64,000 nt of DNA from positions 613,671-677,670 of the forward strand of contig NZ_KE384020.1 in assembly GCF_000423465.1 (NCBI RefSeq), given 5' to 3'. Within the stretch, counting starts at the first letter, position 1. Each line of letters begins with the position of its first letter. This DNA is from Propionicicella superfundia DSM 22317 (lineage in GTDB: Bacteria > Actinomycetota > Actinomycetes > Propionibacteriales > Propionibacteriaceae). Of the stretch, positions 1 to 8,027 are shown one piece after another. Below the pieces are notes generated by a model. The model saw only the letters and a list, made by a program, of their open reading frames with translations. It made no database searches and was not told the origin of the DNA. The position numbers and the translations under genes are program-made.

Positions 1-816
1 GCGAAGACCATCGCCGAGCGCTACGGCAACCTCTTCGAGATGTACGAGGACGCGACGGGCGAGAACCCGTACGAGGTTCCGATGCGCATCGCGCCCGGAG
101 CGCATTTCGCGATGGGCGGACTGTGGTCCGACTACGACATGATGACCTCCATCCCGGGTCTGTTCGTCGGCGGCGAGGCCGGGTGGGGCTATCACGGGGC
201 GAACCGGCTCGGTGCCAACTCGCTGCTGTCGGCGTGCGTGGACGGCTGGTTCACGCTGCCCTACTCGGTGCCGGACTACTTGGCCGGGCTGCTGGGCAGT
301 CCCCGGCTCGCCGCTGACGATGCGGCGGCGCTCGCGGCCGTCGACGAGGTGCGCACGACGATCCAGGCGCTCGTCGACATCGGGGGGACTCAAGGCCCCG
401 ACCGCTTCCATCGGCGCCTGGGAGAACTCCTCTACGACGTGTGCGGTGTGAGCCGTTCGGGTCAGCAGCTCACCGCGGGGATCCGCGGCATCCAGGAACT
501 GCGGCGGGAGTTCACCGCCGACCTTCGTGTCCAGGGCGATGGCGAATCCCTCAATCAGGAACTCGAGCGCGCCGGGCGCGTGGCCGACTACCTCGACCTT
601 GCCGAGCTCATGTGCATCGATGCCCTGGATCGTGACGAGTCGTGTGGTGCGCACTTCCGTGTCGAGCATCAGACGCCCGACGGCGAGGCCAGCCGGGATG
701 ACGAGCACTGGATGTTCGCCTCCGCGTGGGAACGCACGCCGGCGGGCGGCTACGTGCGACACCAGGAGCCGCTCTCGTACGTCTCGGTTCCCCTCGCGAC
801 GAGGAGTTACAAGTGA
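1..816 (+). CDS. sdhA: Succinate dehydrogenase/fumarate reductase flavoprotein subunit, C-terminal part
   Basis: The reading frame is open from base 1, so the gene starts outside the window; 271 residues are visible. This is the FAD-carrying subunit that oxidises succinate to fumarate or runs the reverse reaction at the membrane. The piece carries the family end of the FAD domain, with HFAMGGLW near residue 38 and GGEAGWGYHGANRLGANSL near residue 57, followed by the helical C-terminal domain. Its stop TGA overlaps the GTG start of sdhB, so the two are translationally coupled. The assignment is secure; succinate dehydrogenase and fumarate reductase cannot be told apart from this fragment. Confidence 0.93.
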   Translation, partial: AKTIAERYGNLFEMYEDATGENPYEVPMRIAPGAHFAMGGLWSDYDMMTSIPGLFVGGEAGWGYHGANRLGANSLLSACVDGWFTLPYSVPDYLAGLLGSPRLAADDAAALAAVDEVRTTIQALVDIGGTQGPDRFHRRLGELLYDVCGVSRSGQQLTAGIRGIQELRREFTADLRVQGDGESLNQELERAGRVADYLDLAELMCIDALDRDESCGAHFRVEHQTPDGEASRDDEHWMFASAWERTPAGGYVRHQEPLSYVSVPLATRSYK

Positions 817-1568
817 AGCTCACCCTCAGGATCTGGCGGCAGGCGTCCACCGACAGCGAGGGCGCGTTCGCCGACTACGAACTCGACGAGGTCACTCCGG
901 AGTTCTCGCTGCTCGAAGCCCTCGACAAGCTCAACGACGATCTCGTGGCCCGGGGCCGGGATCCGATCGTGTTCGACTCCGACTGCCGCGAAGGGATCTG
1001 CGGATCCTGCGGGATCGCCGTGGACGGGGTGCCGCACGGGCCGAAGCCCAACACGCCGTCCTGCCGGCAGCATCTGCGGAGCTTCCAGGACGGGCAGACG
1101 GTCGTCCTCGAGCCTTTTCGCGCACGCTCCTACCCGGTCGTGCGCGATCTCGCGGTCGACCGCTCGGGGCTCGATCGCATCATCACGGCGGGCGGTTTCG
1201 TCTCCGTCGACGCGGGCACGGCGGCCGACGCCGACGCACATCAGTTCGCCCATCAGCGGGCGGAATGGGCGCTCGACATGGCGGCCTGCATCGGCTGCGG
1301 CGCCTGCGTCGCGGCGTGCCCCAACGCCTCGGTGAGCCTGTTCACGGGAGCCAAGCTCCTGCATCTGGCCACGGTGCCCACGACGGGGCAGGAGCGCGCC
1401 CGCCGTGCGGCGGACATGGTCGAAGCCTCCGAGAAGGAGTTCGGCCCGTGTTCGGTGTACGGGGAGTGCGTGGCGGTGTGCCCGGCAGGCATCCCCCTGA
1501 CGGCGATCGCCGGCGTCAATCGGGAGCGATTGCGCTCCGTGAGGCGGGGACGCAACCGCGACGATTAG
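813..1568 (+). CDS. sdhB: Succinate dehydrogenase/fumarate reductase iron-sulfur subunit
   Basis: A 251-residue electron-transfer subunit that carries electrons from the flavoprotein toward the quinone site. The N-terminal ferredoxin domain has the [2Fe-2S] ligands CREGICGSC plus a fourth Cys in NTPSC. The C-terminal domain has CIGCGACVAACP and CSVYGECVAVCP for the other two clusters. The GTG at 813 is chosen because GAGGAG lies about 7 bases upstream and the start overlaps the sdhA stop (GTGA). No membrane-anchor gene follows, so sdhC is probably upstream of sdhA, outside the window. Confidence 0.95.
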   Translation: MKLTLRIWRQASTDSEGAFADYELDEVTPEFSLLEALDKLNDDLVARGRDPIVFDSDCREGICGSCGIAVDGVPHGPKPNTPSCRQHLRSFQDGQTVVLEPFRARSYPVVRDLAVDRSGLDRIITAGGFVSVDAGTAADADAHQFAHQRAEWALDMAACIGCGACVAACPNASVSLFTGAKLLHLATVPTTGQERARRAADMVEASEKEFGPCSVYGECVAVCPAGIPLTAIAGVNRERLRSVRRGRNRDD

Positions 1569-1728
1569 CGGCGTCGGTGATTCGTGACCCACGCCGCATC
1601 CGACGCATCATGACGTGACGGTCCGGCGTCCACCGCAGGCAACGTCCCGCTCCGGCGTCACGATTCCTACGGGCCATCACCGCCAGGGCGCGATCTGCAC
1701 CGGTGTTCCCGCAGCGCGCGCCCCTCGG

Positions 1729-2292
1729 TCATGCCTGTCGGACAGCGTGGCGGATGTAGATCACGCCGTTGCCGAACCGTCGGTGGTCCAGCAACTCGAG
1801 GTCGAGTCGCATGCCCCGAGGCAGAGCGGGCTTACCGCCACCGACGACGACCGGGCACAGCAGCAGCACGCACTCGTCCACCAGGCCGTGCCGGAATGCC
1901 TCCGCCGCGATCCCCGCGCCGCCGATGCTCAGGTCCGAGCTGGAGGTCTCCTTGAGCCATCGCACCGCGGCGGGGTCGAACCGCCGCTGGATGGTGGTGC
2001 GCGCGGTCGAGACGTCGGCGAGCGACGAGGAGTAGACGACCTTGTCGGTGTCACGCCAGATCCCGGCGTACTCGCGGACCACCGCGGGCTCGTTCGTCAA
2101 CCAGTCATCGCTCTCCCACACCCGCATCGTCTCGTACATGCGCCGTCCGTAGAGCGAGGTGCCGATGCGGCGCTCGTGTTCGTTCCAGAACGCGTGCACG
2201 TCCTCGTCGGGCACGGACCAGTCGAACGAACCGGTCTCGTCCTCGAGGAAGCCGTCGAGTGAGATGTTGGCCGCGTAGATCAGCGTGCCCAT
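1729..2292 (-). CDS. Dihydrofolate reductase family protein (RibD C-terminal-like reductase)
   Basis: A 187-residue protein of the RibD_C/DHFR fold, an NADPH-dependent reductase family with many members of unknown substrate. The N-terminus MGTLIYAANISLDGFLED and the later GGAGIAAEAF segment are typical of the YwjB/YyaP-type stand-alone proteins rather than folate-pathway FolA. The ATG at 2292 follows GGAGGG with good spacing. It is monocistronic and faces away from sdhB. The fold is clear, the physiological substrate is not. Confidence 0.8.
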   Translation of the reverse strand: MGTLIYAANISLDGFLEDETGSFDWSVPDEDVHAFWNEHERRIGTSLYGRRMYETMRVWESDDWLTNEPAVVREYAGIWRDTDKVVYSSSLADVSTARTTIQRRFDPAAVRWLKETSSSDLSIGGAGIAAEAFRHGLVDECVLLLCPVVVGGGKPALPRGMRLDLELLDHRRFGNGVIYIRHAVRQA

Positions 2293-2843
2293 GGAACCCT
2301 CCGTCCGGTCGAGGCTTACAGCGTGCAGCGTTCCGCCGACACCGGCAACGCCCTCCGCCGAGGCCGGGTGCCACCCGCGCCGACGCCGGTCGTTCGCGCA
2401 ACCGGGTCGATCCGGTTCCGCCGGGGCTGTGCGCCGCGTTGCGCGGTCTTTTGTACCGAATGCCGCCGATCGGAGCGACCTGGCCGCCTGGCTGCGGAGT
2501 TATGCACCCATTGAGCCTGTTGAGCCCCCGCATCGGGTACAGAACTCCGCGGTCGAGCTCCGTTCCGGCCTGGATGGTGGCCAGAAGGTACACAATTCCG
2601 CGGATCCCGGCCCACCGACCTCCCCGAGGGGTGAGAAGCACGGGGGTCTTGGCGGCGACCGCCACCGGGCCGCGTCGCCGGCAGAGCGCCGGGCGCTCCA
2701 CCGGTGCGGCGGCCACGACTCCCGGTGTAGACCCACGCGAGATCGTGCCGGATGCGGCCGCTCCCGCCGCTGAACGAGTGGATCCTGGGGCCACCCGGGC
2801 CGGATCCGTCCGGGTGCCTGCCGTGCGAACGCGGGCGGACGAC
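2293..2843. other. Non-coding stretch holding the symmetric 51-bp repeat array
   Basis: About 550 bases between the DHFR-like gene and the TetR gene. Apart from the repeat array at 2443-2601 I see no convincing gene. Frames crossing it lack a start with a ribosome-binding site and do not resemble any family I recognise. Confidence 0.6.
2443..2601. repeat. Four-copy symmetric repeat, GCGGAGTTNTGTACC-like units at 51-bp spacing
   Basis: Two direct copies start at 2443 (GCGGTCTTTTGTACC) and 2494 (GCGGAGTTATGCACC), exactly 51 bp apart. Two inverted copies occupy 2536-2550 and 2587-2601, again 51 bp apart. Both pairs share one dyad centre at about 2522. The 27-bp middle holds TTGAGCC twice. The layout resembles the multiple terminal repeats at both ends of some insertion sequences (IS21 family is known for this), with the transposase genes missing. 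A regulatory array is the alternative. What is visible is the spacing and symmetry; the mobile origin is inference. Confidence 0.6.
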
Positions 2844-3455
2844 TCAGCGCCCTTGGGGCCGAGACGCCGAGGCGAGGGTGAGGAACTCGGTGACGTCGGC
2901 GATCGCGATCCCCGCGATCCCGATCTTCCGCTCGGCGGTGGAGGTGAACACGCTTCCGTCGATCACCGCGGCGACCAGCGTCGCCGAGATGTCGGCGTGC
3001 CCTCCCCCATCCAGCAGCTCGCGGACCTGCCGATCGACGCCGTGGCGCAACTGGACCAGCCGATCCGACAGCGCCGGGCTTTCGCGGCCGCAATCCGCGA
3101 CCCAGCCGATCGTGCCGCGAAGGGCGTCGTCGTCGAGCCGCGGGCCGTCGCAGGCCAGCAGCAGGAGCCTGGCGAGATCCTCCCGGCCGGGGCGACGCTC
3201 CCGAGCCTCCTGGATCGCCGCCTGTGCGGACGCAGACCGGTCCTGGTCGAGACGGTCCACGCACGCGAGCAACAGTGCTTCGCGGGTCTCGTAGTAATAG
3301 CGGATCGCACCGAGCGCGACCCCCGCCTCGGCGGCCACCGAGCGATGGCTCACCGCAGCCATTCCGGAGCGCACCAGGAGCCGGATCGCGGCGTCGAGGA
3401 TTGCTCCCCGTCGGCGAATCGCACGCTCCTGCTCGACCTTCGCCTGTTGTGCCAT
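2844..3455 (-). CDS. TetR/AcrR family transcriptional regulator
   Basis: A 203-residue one-component repressor. The N-terminal helix-turn-helix spans roughly residues 15-60, with ILDAAIRLLVRSGMAAVSHR and then AGVALGAIRYYYETREALL. The remaining helices would form the ligand pocket. The ATG at 3455 gives the conserved family N-terminus; a longer frame to 3539 adds unrelated residues. A palindrome 24 bases upstream (TACGAACGTA) is a likely operator. It lies downstream of, and in line with, the lipocalin-like gene, which it may control. Confidence 0.88.
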   Translation of the reverse strand: MAQQAKVEQERAIRRRGAILDAAIRLLVRSGMAAVSHRSVAAEAGVALGAIRYYYETREALLLACVDRLDQDRSASAQAAIQEARERRPGREDLARLLLLACDGPRLDDDALRGTIGWVADCGRESPALSDRLVQLRHGVDRQVRELLDGGGHADISATLVAAVIDGSVFTSTAERKIGIAGIAIADVTEFLTLASASRPQGR

Positions 3456-3478
3456 CGGACGATGGTAGCCGATGAAGC

Positions 3479-3492
3479 TGTACGAACGTATT
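3479..3492. promoter_or_regulatory. Putative TetR operator
   Basis: TACGAACGTA at 3481-3490 is an inverted repeat of TACG/CGTA around a 2-bp centre, placed just upstream of the TetR start codon. Such short palindromes are usual TetR autoregulatory sites. Only position and symmetry support it. Confidence 0.4.
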
Positions 3493-3599
3493 AGTCCCTG
3501 GACCGGTCCTCCGGGTGACGCCGTACTCACGCTCGCCAACGCGCACGACCCGGTGCTGCTGCCGTCGGCCGTCGCGGCGGGGCCGCTGGGCGCGTGGTC

Positions 3600-4700
3600 C
3601 TACAGCGTCGTCATGCGGCCGTCGGCCTCGACGGCGCCGTGGGCACCGAGCACCGCCCCGAGGACATCCGGGTACGGCTTGATCTGGCGGATGGAGACGC
3701 CGCCCATGCCATTGGTCAGCGTCCTCCTCCGGCCGTCGGTGTAGGTGAAGGCGCCCTGGACGTTGTCCCAGTTGAGGGTTGCGACCGGGGTGCTGGGTGC
3801 TTTGCCGGTGACTCCCCACACCGTGGCTCCGACGACGTCGGAGGAGAGTTCGAGGACGCCGGCCTCGGTCTCGAAGCGGACGCGGTAGCGGGTCGGGATG
3901 AACGCGCCGAGCTGCGGCAGCCAGGCCCACTCCTCGTGCTCGATGGCGAAGTCACCCGCAGGCAGGTACAGGCCGTCGCCGGGCAGGTTGATCGAGAAGT
4001 CCTTCTGGCCGAGTTTCATGTCGTACATCGACCCGTGGGCCTCGTCGAAGTGGAACCACGCCCAGTCCTCCCAGCCGCCGATCTCCGCCGCCGAGGAGTC
4101 CACCGCGACATAGCGTTCGCGAATGCCCGTGCCGACGATGTCCACCTCGCGGCCCGCGATCGTGAGCTTGCCCTCGACCCTGCCGGACCAGTTGTACCCG
4201 TAGGCGATGGAATGCGGGGTGAGGTAGGACGGCGTCTCCTTGCCGTACCACGTCGGGTAGCCCGTGCCCTGGTGCACGAACTCGGCCCTGATGCCCTTCT
4301 CGGCGTCCTCGATGGTGTAGTGCCAACTGTGGTCGTCCCGGCAGATCACCTGGAAGCCGGGCAGCCTCACCGTGACCTCGTGGTCGGAGCGTTCGACCTG
4401 CAGCGTCCCCGCAGGGTGGGTGTGGCGCGCGGCCACGCCGACCGACGGGAAGTCCGCGACCTTGAAGATCGAACCGGGAAGCTGCCGCACGGTGCCGGTC
4501 TCCCAGCTCGCCTCGATGTTCCACATGTCGACGCCTTCCAGCCCGAGGATGAGTGGGGACGTCCCGAACCAGTAGGTGTTGCCGTCGTCGCCGCGGGCGA
4601 CCACGGAGCACAGCCAGTCCAGGAACGGCGCGTCGCGCGCGTCGGCGGGAATGCCGTGGCCCTCCCAGTCCAAAGTGACCTTGGGATCATCGACGATCAT
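3600..4700 (-). CDS. Lipocalin-like AttH/CrtC-family protein
   Basis: A 366-residue, beta-rich soluble protein with no signal peptide. The pattern GYNWSGRVEGKLTIAGREVD, then ERY, then GGWEDWAWFHFDE near residues 165-215 resembles the double-lipocalin fold of AttH and carotenoid 1,2-hydratase CrtC. No carotenoid genes are nearby, so a carotenoid role is not supported; a hydrolase or hydratase acting on a lipid-like substrate is possible. AAGGAG lies 7 bases before the ATG. Recognition rests on motif style only. Confidence 0.5.
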   Translation of the reverse strand: MIVDDPKVTLDWEGHGIPADARDAPFLDWLCSVVARGDDGNTYWFGTSPLILGLEGVDMWNIEASWETGTVRQLPGSIFKVADFPSVGVAARHTHPAGTLQVERSDHEVTVRLPGFQVICRDDHSWHYTIEDAEKGIRAEFVHQGTGYPTWYGKETPSYLTPHSIAYGYNWSGRVEGKLTIAGREVDIVGTGIRERYVAVDSSAAEIGGWEDWAWFHFDEAHGSMYDMKLGQKDFSINLPGDGLYLPAGDFAIEHEEWAWLPQLGAFIPTRYRVRFETEAGVLELSSDVVGATVWGVTGKAPSTPVATLNWDNVQGAFTYTDGRRRTLTNGMGGVSIRQIKPYPDVLGAVLGAHGAVEADGRMTTL

Positions 4701-4765
4701 TGTGTTCTCCTTCTCTTCGTTGTGGATGGGGGAGGTTGTGGCGCCTCGCTCCGATGGCGTTCTTT

Positions 4766-4780
4766 CCCCGCCGGGCGGGG
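4766..4780 (-). terminator. GC-only hairpin after the membrane protein gene
   Basis: CCCCGCCGGGCGGGG forms a six-pair stem directly after the stop codon of the upstream minus-strand membrane protein. No T-run follows, so it may be a weak or non-classical terminator, or a simple palindrome. Confidence 0.3.
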
Positions 4781-4781
4781 G

Positions 4782-5390
4782 CTAGGCGTACAGCAGGTGG
4801 GCACCGCGCTCGCTGGCGGCGTACACGGTCGCGTAGGCGGCCTCGAGGGCGGGCGCGACCTTCCCGGTGCGAGTGCGCCTGACGGCGGCATTGGCCAGGA
4901 AGGCGCCGAGCCAGGTGAGCAGGCCGAGAGCGCCGAGGACGACCATCACGATGGTCAGGCCCGCGGTCAGCGAGAAGACCGAGCCCGCCAGCAGCGCGGC
5001 ACCGATCAGGCCCAGCCCCAGGCTCGCGGCGTTCGCACGGTTGTGCGCGGAGCGTTCGAGGCGGTCGATGTCGGCGAGAGCGGCCTCGGCCTGGTGCTGC
5101 AGCCCGACGACCTCGGCGCGGTTGGCGATGTGGCGGTCGCGCTTGAGCCGCAACGTGATGGTGTTGGCCTGTGGGGTCGAGTCCTCCACCGCGCGGTACA
5201 TCCGGCCCACGAGGGGGACGCTGCGAGCGAGGCTGTCGGGCAGCGGCCGGGGCGTATCGGCATCGAGCGGGTCCTCGCGCACCTCCACCGTCCAGCCGAA
5301 GGTGCGGTACGTGTCTGCGTAGAGTCCCTCCCGGTCGCGGTCGACACGGATGGTGGCGTATTCGTAGGTGGTGGCGGTCGAGATGTTCAT
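4782..5390 (-). CDS. Uncharacterised two-helix membrane protein
   Basis: A 202-residue protein. The first 115 residues look soluble, with a charged stretch (LKRDRHIANRAEVV) and a helix-rich part (HQAEAALADIDRLER). Two hydrophobic segments follow, around residues 122-145 and 148-170 (IGAALLAGSVFSLTAGL, then MVVLGALGLLTWLGAFLA). The C-terminus is short and basic, then helical. The ATG at 5390 is preferred over one at 5429, which adds a hydrophilic tail with no better ribosome-binding site. I do not recognise the family. Confidence 0.65.
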   Translation of the reverse strand: MNISTATTYEYATIRVDRDREGLYADTYRTFGWTVEVREDPLDADTPRPLPDSLARSVPLVGRMYRAVEDSTPQANTITLRLKRDRHIANRAEVVGLQHQAEAALADIDRLERSAHNRANAASLGLGLIGAALLAGSVFSLTAGLTIVMVVLGALGLLTWLGAFLANAAVRRTRTGKVAPALEAAYATVYAASERGAHLLYA

Positions 5391-5529
5391 GATCCGTCTG
5401 TCCTTGTCGTTGTGCGATGTGGTGCCCATCGGTCCTGTGAGGACGACGTCGGGCGCGGGCCTCCGAGCCGAGTCGAGCCGGCCTTCTGCGGGTGATGCAG
5501 CCGGGATTCGACGGTCGGCGAGGCAGGTG

Positions 5530-5601
5530 TCAGAGTCGTCGGTTCCTGGTGGCCGCGACGACGGCCACGACCGCGACGATGATCCCGGCGATCGCGAGCA
5601 T
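5530..5601 (-). CDS. Tiny single-helix membrane peptide (23 residues)
   Basis: ATG at 5601 opens a 23-residue frame that is almost entirely a hydrophobic helix (MLAIAGIIVAVVAVVAA) followed by a basic tail TRNRRL. It begins three bases after the stop of the preceding 29-residue peptide gene, which suggests translational coupling. The positive-inside rule predicts a cytoplasmic C-terminus. Function is unknown. Support comes from composition, the tandem arrangement and coupling, not from homology. Confidence 0.4.
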   Translation of the reverse strand: MLAIAGIIVAVVAVVAATRNRRL

Positions 5602-5604
5602 CGG

Positions 5605-5694
5605 TCACTTCCCGCGCTTCACGACCGCCGTGACGAGCGCGGCGACGATGACGACGGCGACGATGGCGATTCCCCAGATGAGCCAGGTGGCCAT
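5605..5694 (-). CDS. Tiny single-helix membrane peptide (29 residues)
   Basis: ATG at 5694 is preceded by GGAGGG with 8-base spacing, a strong ribosome-binding site for this genome. The 29-residue product starts MATWLIWGIAIVAVVIVAAL and ends with the basic tail KRGK, so it is one transmembrane helix with little else. A second similar micro-gene follows after 3 bases. Small membrane peptides of this kind include type I toxins, regulators of membrane enzymes and transporter partners. Which applies here is not known. Confidence 0.5.
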   Translation of the reverse strand: MATWLIWGIAIVAVVIVAALVTAVVKRGK

Positions 5695-6034
5695 GATGGA
5701 TCCCTCCGTGAGGTGTGTGGTGAATGTGAATGGTCGTGTTTCCAGGAGCCGAAAGCGCTGACGTCACATCTCCGAGAGGTCGTTGCGAGGTCTGCTTTCT
5801 GTGCCTGTTTCGAGCCTTCCAAGTCCCAAGCGGTGTGGCGTCGTCTGCAGGGAGCGACCTTGTACCGCGTCGGCAGTAGCCCCGCCTACCGCCGATGCCG
5901 GTGCTCGTGGGCAGCGGGCGGCGACCGGCCGGTTGTCGTCGTCCGCACGGATGAGATCGGCCACGCCGAATGCAGTAGATGCGGGGTCCGGCTGGAGGTT
6001 TCGTCTCCCCCGTCGCGTCCCGAGGATGGGACGC
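5695..6034. other. Intergenic region upstream of the ABC exporter
   Basis: This stretch separates the divergent micro-genes (minus) and the exporter operon (plus) and should hold both promoters. I could not pick convincing -35/-10 pairs. Frames running through it have no recognisable protein features. Confidence 0.4.
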
Positions 6035-6949
6035 ATGCAGATCACAGCGAGGAACCTCACAAAGCGATACGGCAGCAAAGTCGCCGTCGACGACGTGTCC
6101 TTCACCGTGCGTGAGGGGCAGGTCACCGGCTTCCTGGGTCCCAACGGCGCGGGCAAGTCCACGACCCTGCGCCTGTTGCTGGGACTTCACCGTCCTGACG
6201 CCGGCCGGGTCCTGGTCGACGACCGGCCGCTGGCGGCCTACCCCAACCCCCTCCAGGTCGTGGGCAGTGTGCTGGACGCGAAGGCGTTCAATCCCCGCAA
6301 CACCCCGCTGCAGCACCTGCTCGCCCAGGCCGCGACGCACGGTCTCGGGCTGCCCCGGGTCGAGGAGCTCCTCGCCGTCACGGGTTTGGCGGGCGTGGCG
6401 GGCAAGCCGATCGGCACCTTCTCCCTCGGCATGAGCCAGCGGCTCGGGATCGCGAACGCGCTTGTCGGCGACCCGCAGATCCTTCTGCTGGACGAGCCGA
6501 TCAACGGTCTCGATCCCGAAGGCGTGCGGTGGGTGCGTGACACCGTCCGCGGACTCGCCGCTGAGGGGCGCACGGTGCTGCTCTCCAGTCACCTGATGGG
6601 TGAGATGGCCCAGACCGCCGACCACATCATCGTCATCGGGCGTGGCCGCATTCTCGCCGACGCCCCCGTCGCCGAGATCGTCGCGAACGCGGGCGGCGGT
6701 GCGACCCGGGTGCGGAGCCCGCAGGTGGATGACCTGATGGGTCGTCTGGCGGAGCGCGACGTCCAGGTCGAGACCGTCGATCCCCTCACCCGGATCGTCA
6801 GCGGTGTGGGCGCCGAGGAGATCGGCCGGGTCGCTGCACGGCACAGGCTCGTCCTGTTCGAGCTGTCGCCCCTTCGCTCCTCGTTGGAGGATGCCTATCT
6901 CGATCTCACCGCAGATGCGGTGGAGTACCGGACGGGGATCGCCGCATGA
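6035..6949 (+). CDS. ABC transporter ATP-binding protein
   Basis: A 304-residue ATPase of a two-gene ABC exporter. Visible motifs: Walker A GPNGAGKST near residue 38, signature region FSLGMSQRLGIA near 130, Walker B ILLLDEPINGLD near 150, and the H-loop LLSSHLMGEM near 185. The C-terminal 80 residues form the accessory domain typical of the drug or bacitracin exporter class. ATG 6035 is preceded by GAGG; an ATG at 6026 is in frame but has no room for a ribosome-binding site. The stop overlaps the permease start as ATGA. Confidence 0.92.
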   Translation: MQITARNLTKRYGSKVAVDDVSFTVREGQVTGFLGPNGAGKSTTLRLLLGLHRPDAGRVLVDDRPLAAYPNPLQVVGSVLDAKAFNPRNTPLQHLLAQAATHGLGLPRVEELLAVTGLAGVAGKPIGTFSLGMSQRLGIANALVGDPQILLLDEPINGLDPEGVRWVRDTVRGLAAEGRTVLLSSHLMGEMAQTADHIIVIGRGRILADAPVAEIVANAGGGATRVRSPQVDDLMGRLAERDVQVETVDPLTRIVSGVGAEEIGRVAARHRLVLFELSPLRSSLEDAYLDLTADAVEYRTGIAA

Positions 6950-7788
6950 GCGCCGCGCTCACCCTGCCCCGGGTCGGCGCCACCCGGCTCAGCCTCGGCG
7001 GACTGGTCCGGGGTGAACTCATCAAGCTGGGCGCCGCCCGCTCCTCGTGGTGGGCGGCCGGCACCACCGTCGCCATGATGGTCGCGATGGCGGTCACGAT
7101 GGCGCTGAGCGCCGCACCGGGAAGTCCGCTCGACGCGACTGCCGTCGCCGGCGTGGCCACCGGTGGGGTCACCGGAGCCCAGTTCGCCGCGATCGCTCTC
7201 GGCGTCCTCACCATCACGACCGAGTTCCGCACGGGCCGCATCCAGAGCACGTTCGCCGCCGACCCCGGACGCACGCGGGTCCTGGCCGCCAAGGCGATCG
7301 TCGTCGCCGGGGCGAGCTTCCTCACCACCCTGGCGGCCTCGCTGGCGTGTTTCGTCCTGGCGCACGTTCTCCTGGCGATCATCGGACACGGTGCGACCAC
7401 CCTGTTCGCCCCGGGGGTCGTGCGCATCTTGTTCGGAGCCGCGGCCTACATGGCCTTCGTCGCGCTCACAGCCCTGGCCGCGGGCACCGTCCTCCGCCGG
7501 ACGGCGGGTGCCGTCACCGTCGTGCTCCTGGTGCTGTGGGCGGTGCCCGGTACCGCCGTCCTGCTGCCCGGGACCTGGGCGGCCGATGTGGTCGCGTTCC
7601 TGCCCGCATCGGCCGGCGCTTCGCTCTACTCCTCCGGCTTCGACGCCGGTGAGTTCGACATCCTCGCCGCCATGACACCGGCCGGCGGCCTGCACCTGGC
7701 GCCCTGGCAGGGGCTGCTCGTCGTCCTGGTCTACCTGGCGGGATTCGCCGCAGCCGCGGTGGCCCGCGTCCGGCGGATCGACGTGTAG
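6946..7788 (+). CDS. ABC transporter permease
   Basis: A 280-residue membrane protein with about six hydrophobic segments (for example TTVAMMVAMAVTMALS near residue 38 and VTVVLLVLWAVPGTAVLLPG near 190). It starts within the stop codon of the ATPase gene (ATGA), so the two form one exporter unit. This size and pairing are usual for ABC-2 type exporters of antibiotics, lantibiotics or lipids. The substrate cannot be read from the sequence. Confidence 0.88.
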   Translation: MSAALTLPRVGATRLSLGGLVRGELIKLGAARSSWWAAGTTVAMMVAMAVTMALSAAPGSPLDATAVAGVATGGVTGAQFAAIALGVLTITTEFRTGRIQSTFAADPGRTRVLAAKAIVVAGASFLTTLAASLACFVLAHVLLAIIGHGATTLFAPGVVRILFGAAAYMAFVALTALAAGTVLRRTAGAVTVVLLVLWAVPGTAVLLPGTWAADVVAFLPASAGASLYSSGFDAGEFDILAAMTPAGGLHLAPWQGLLVVLVYLAGFAAAAVARVRRIDV

Positions 7789-8027
7789 TCGACCGTCGCC
7801 GTCCGGAGAGCCGCTGACGCGGCCCACACCGGGCAGCACCCCGACTCGCGGGCCAGACCGGGAACGCGGCGATCTGTCCGTCCACGGCCGGCCGCCGACC
7901 CCCAGGCCCGCCACAGCGCGTCGTTCCGTCGAGCGCCCCTGTCGTTCGTCGGCCACGGCAGGCCGCCGCGTGCGAGGCTTCGGTGAGGAGTCTCTACCGA
8001 GACGGACGCGAGCGGTCGGGGGAACAC

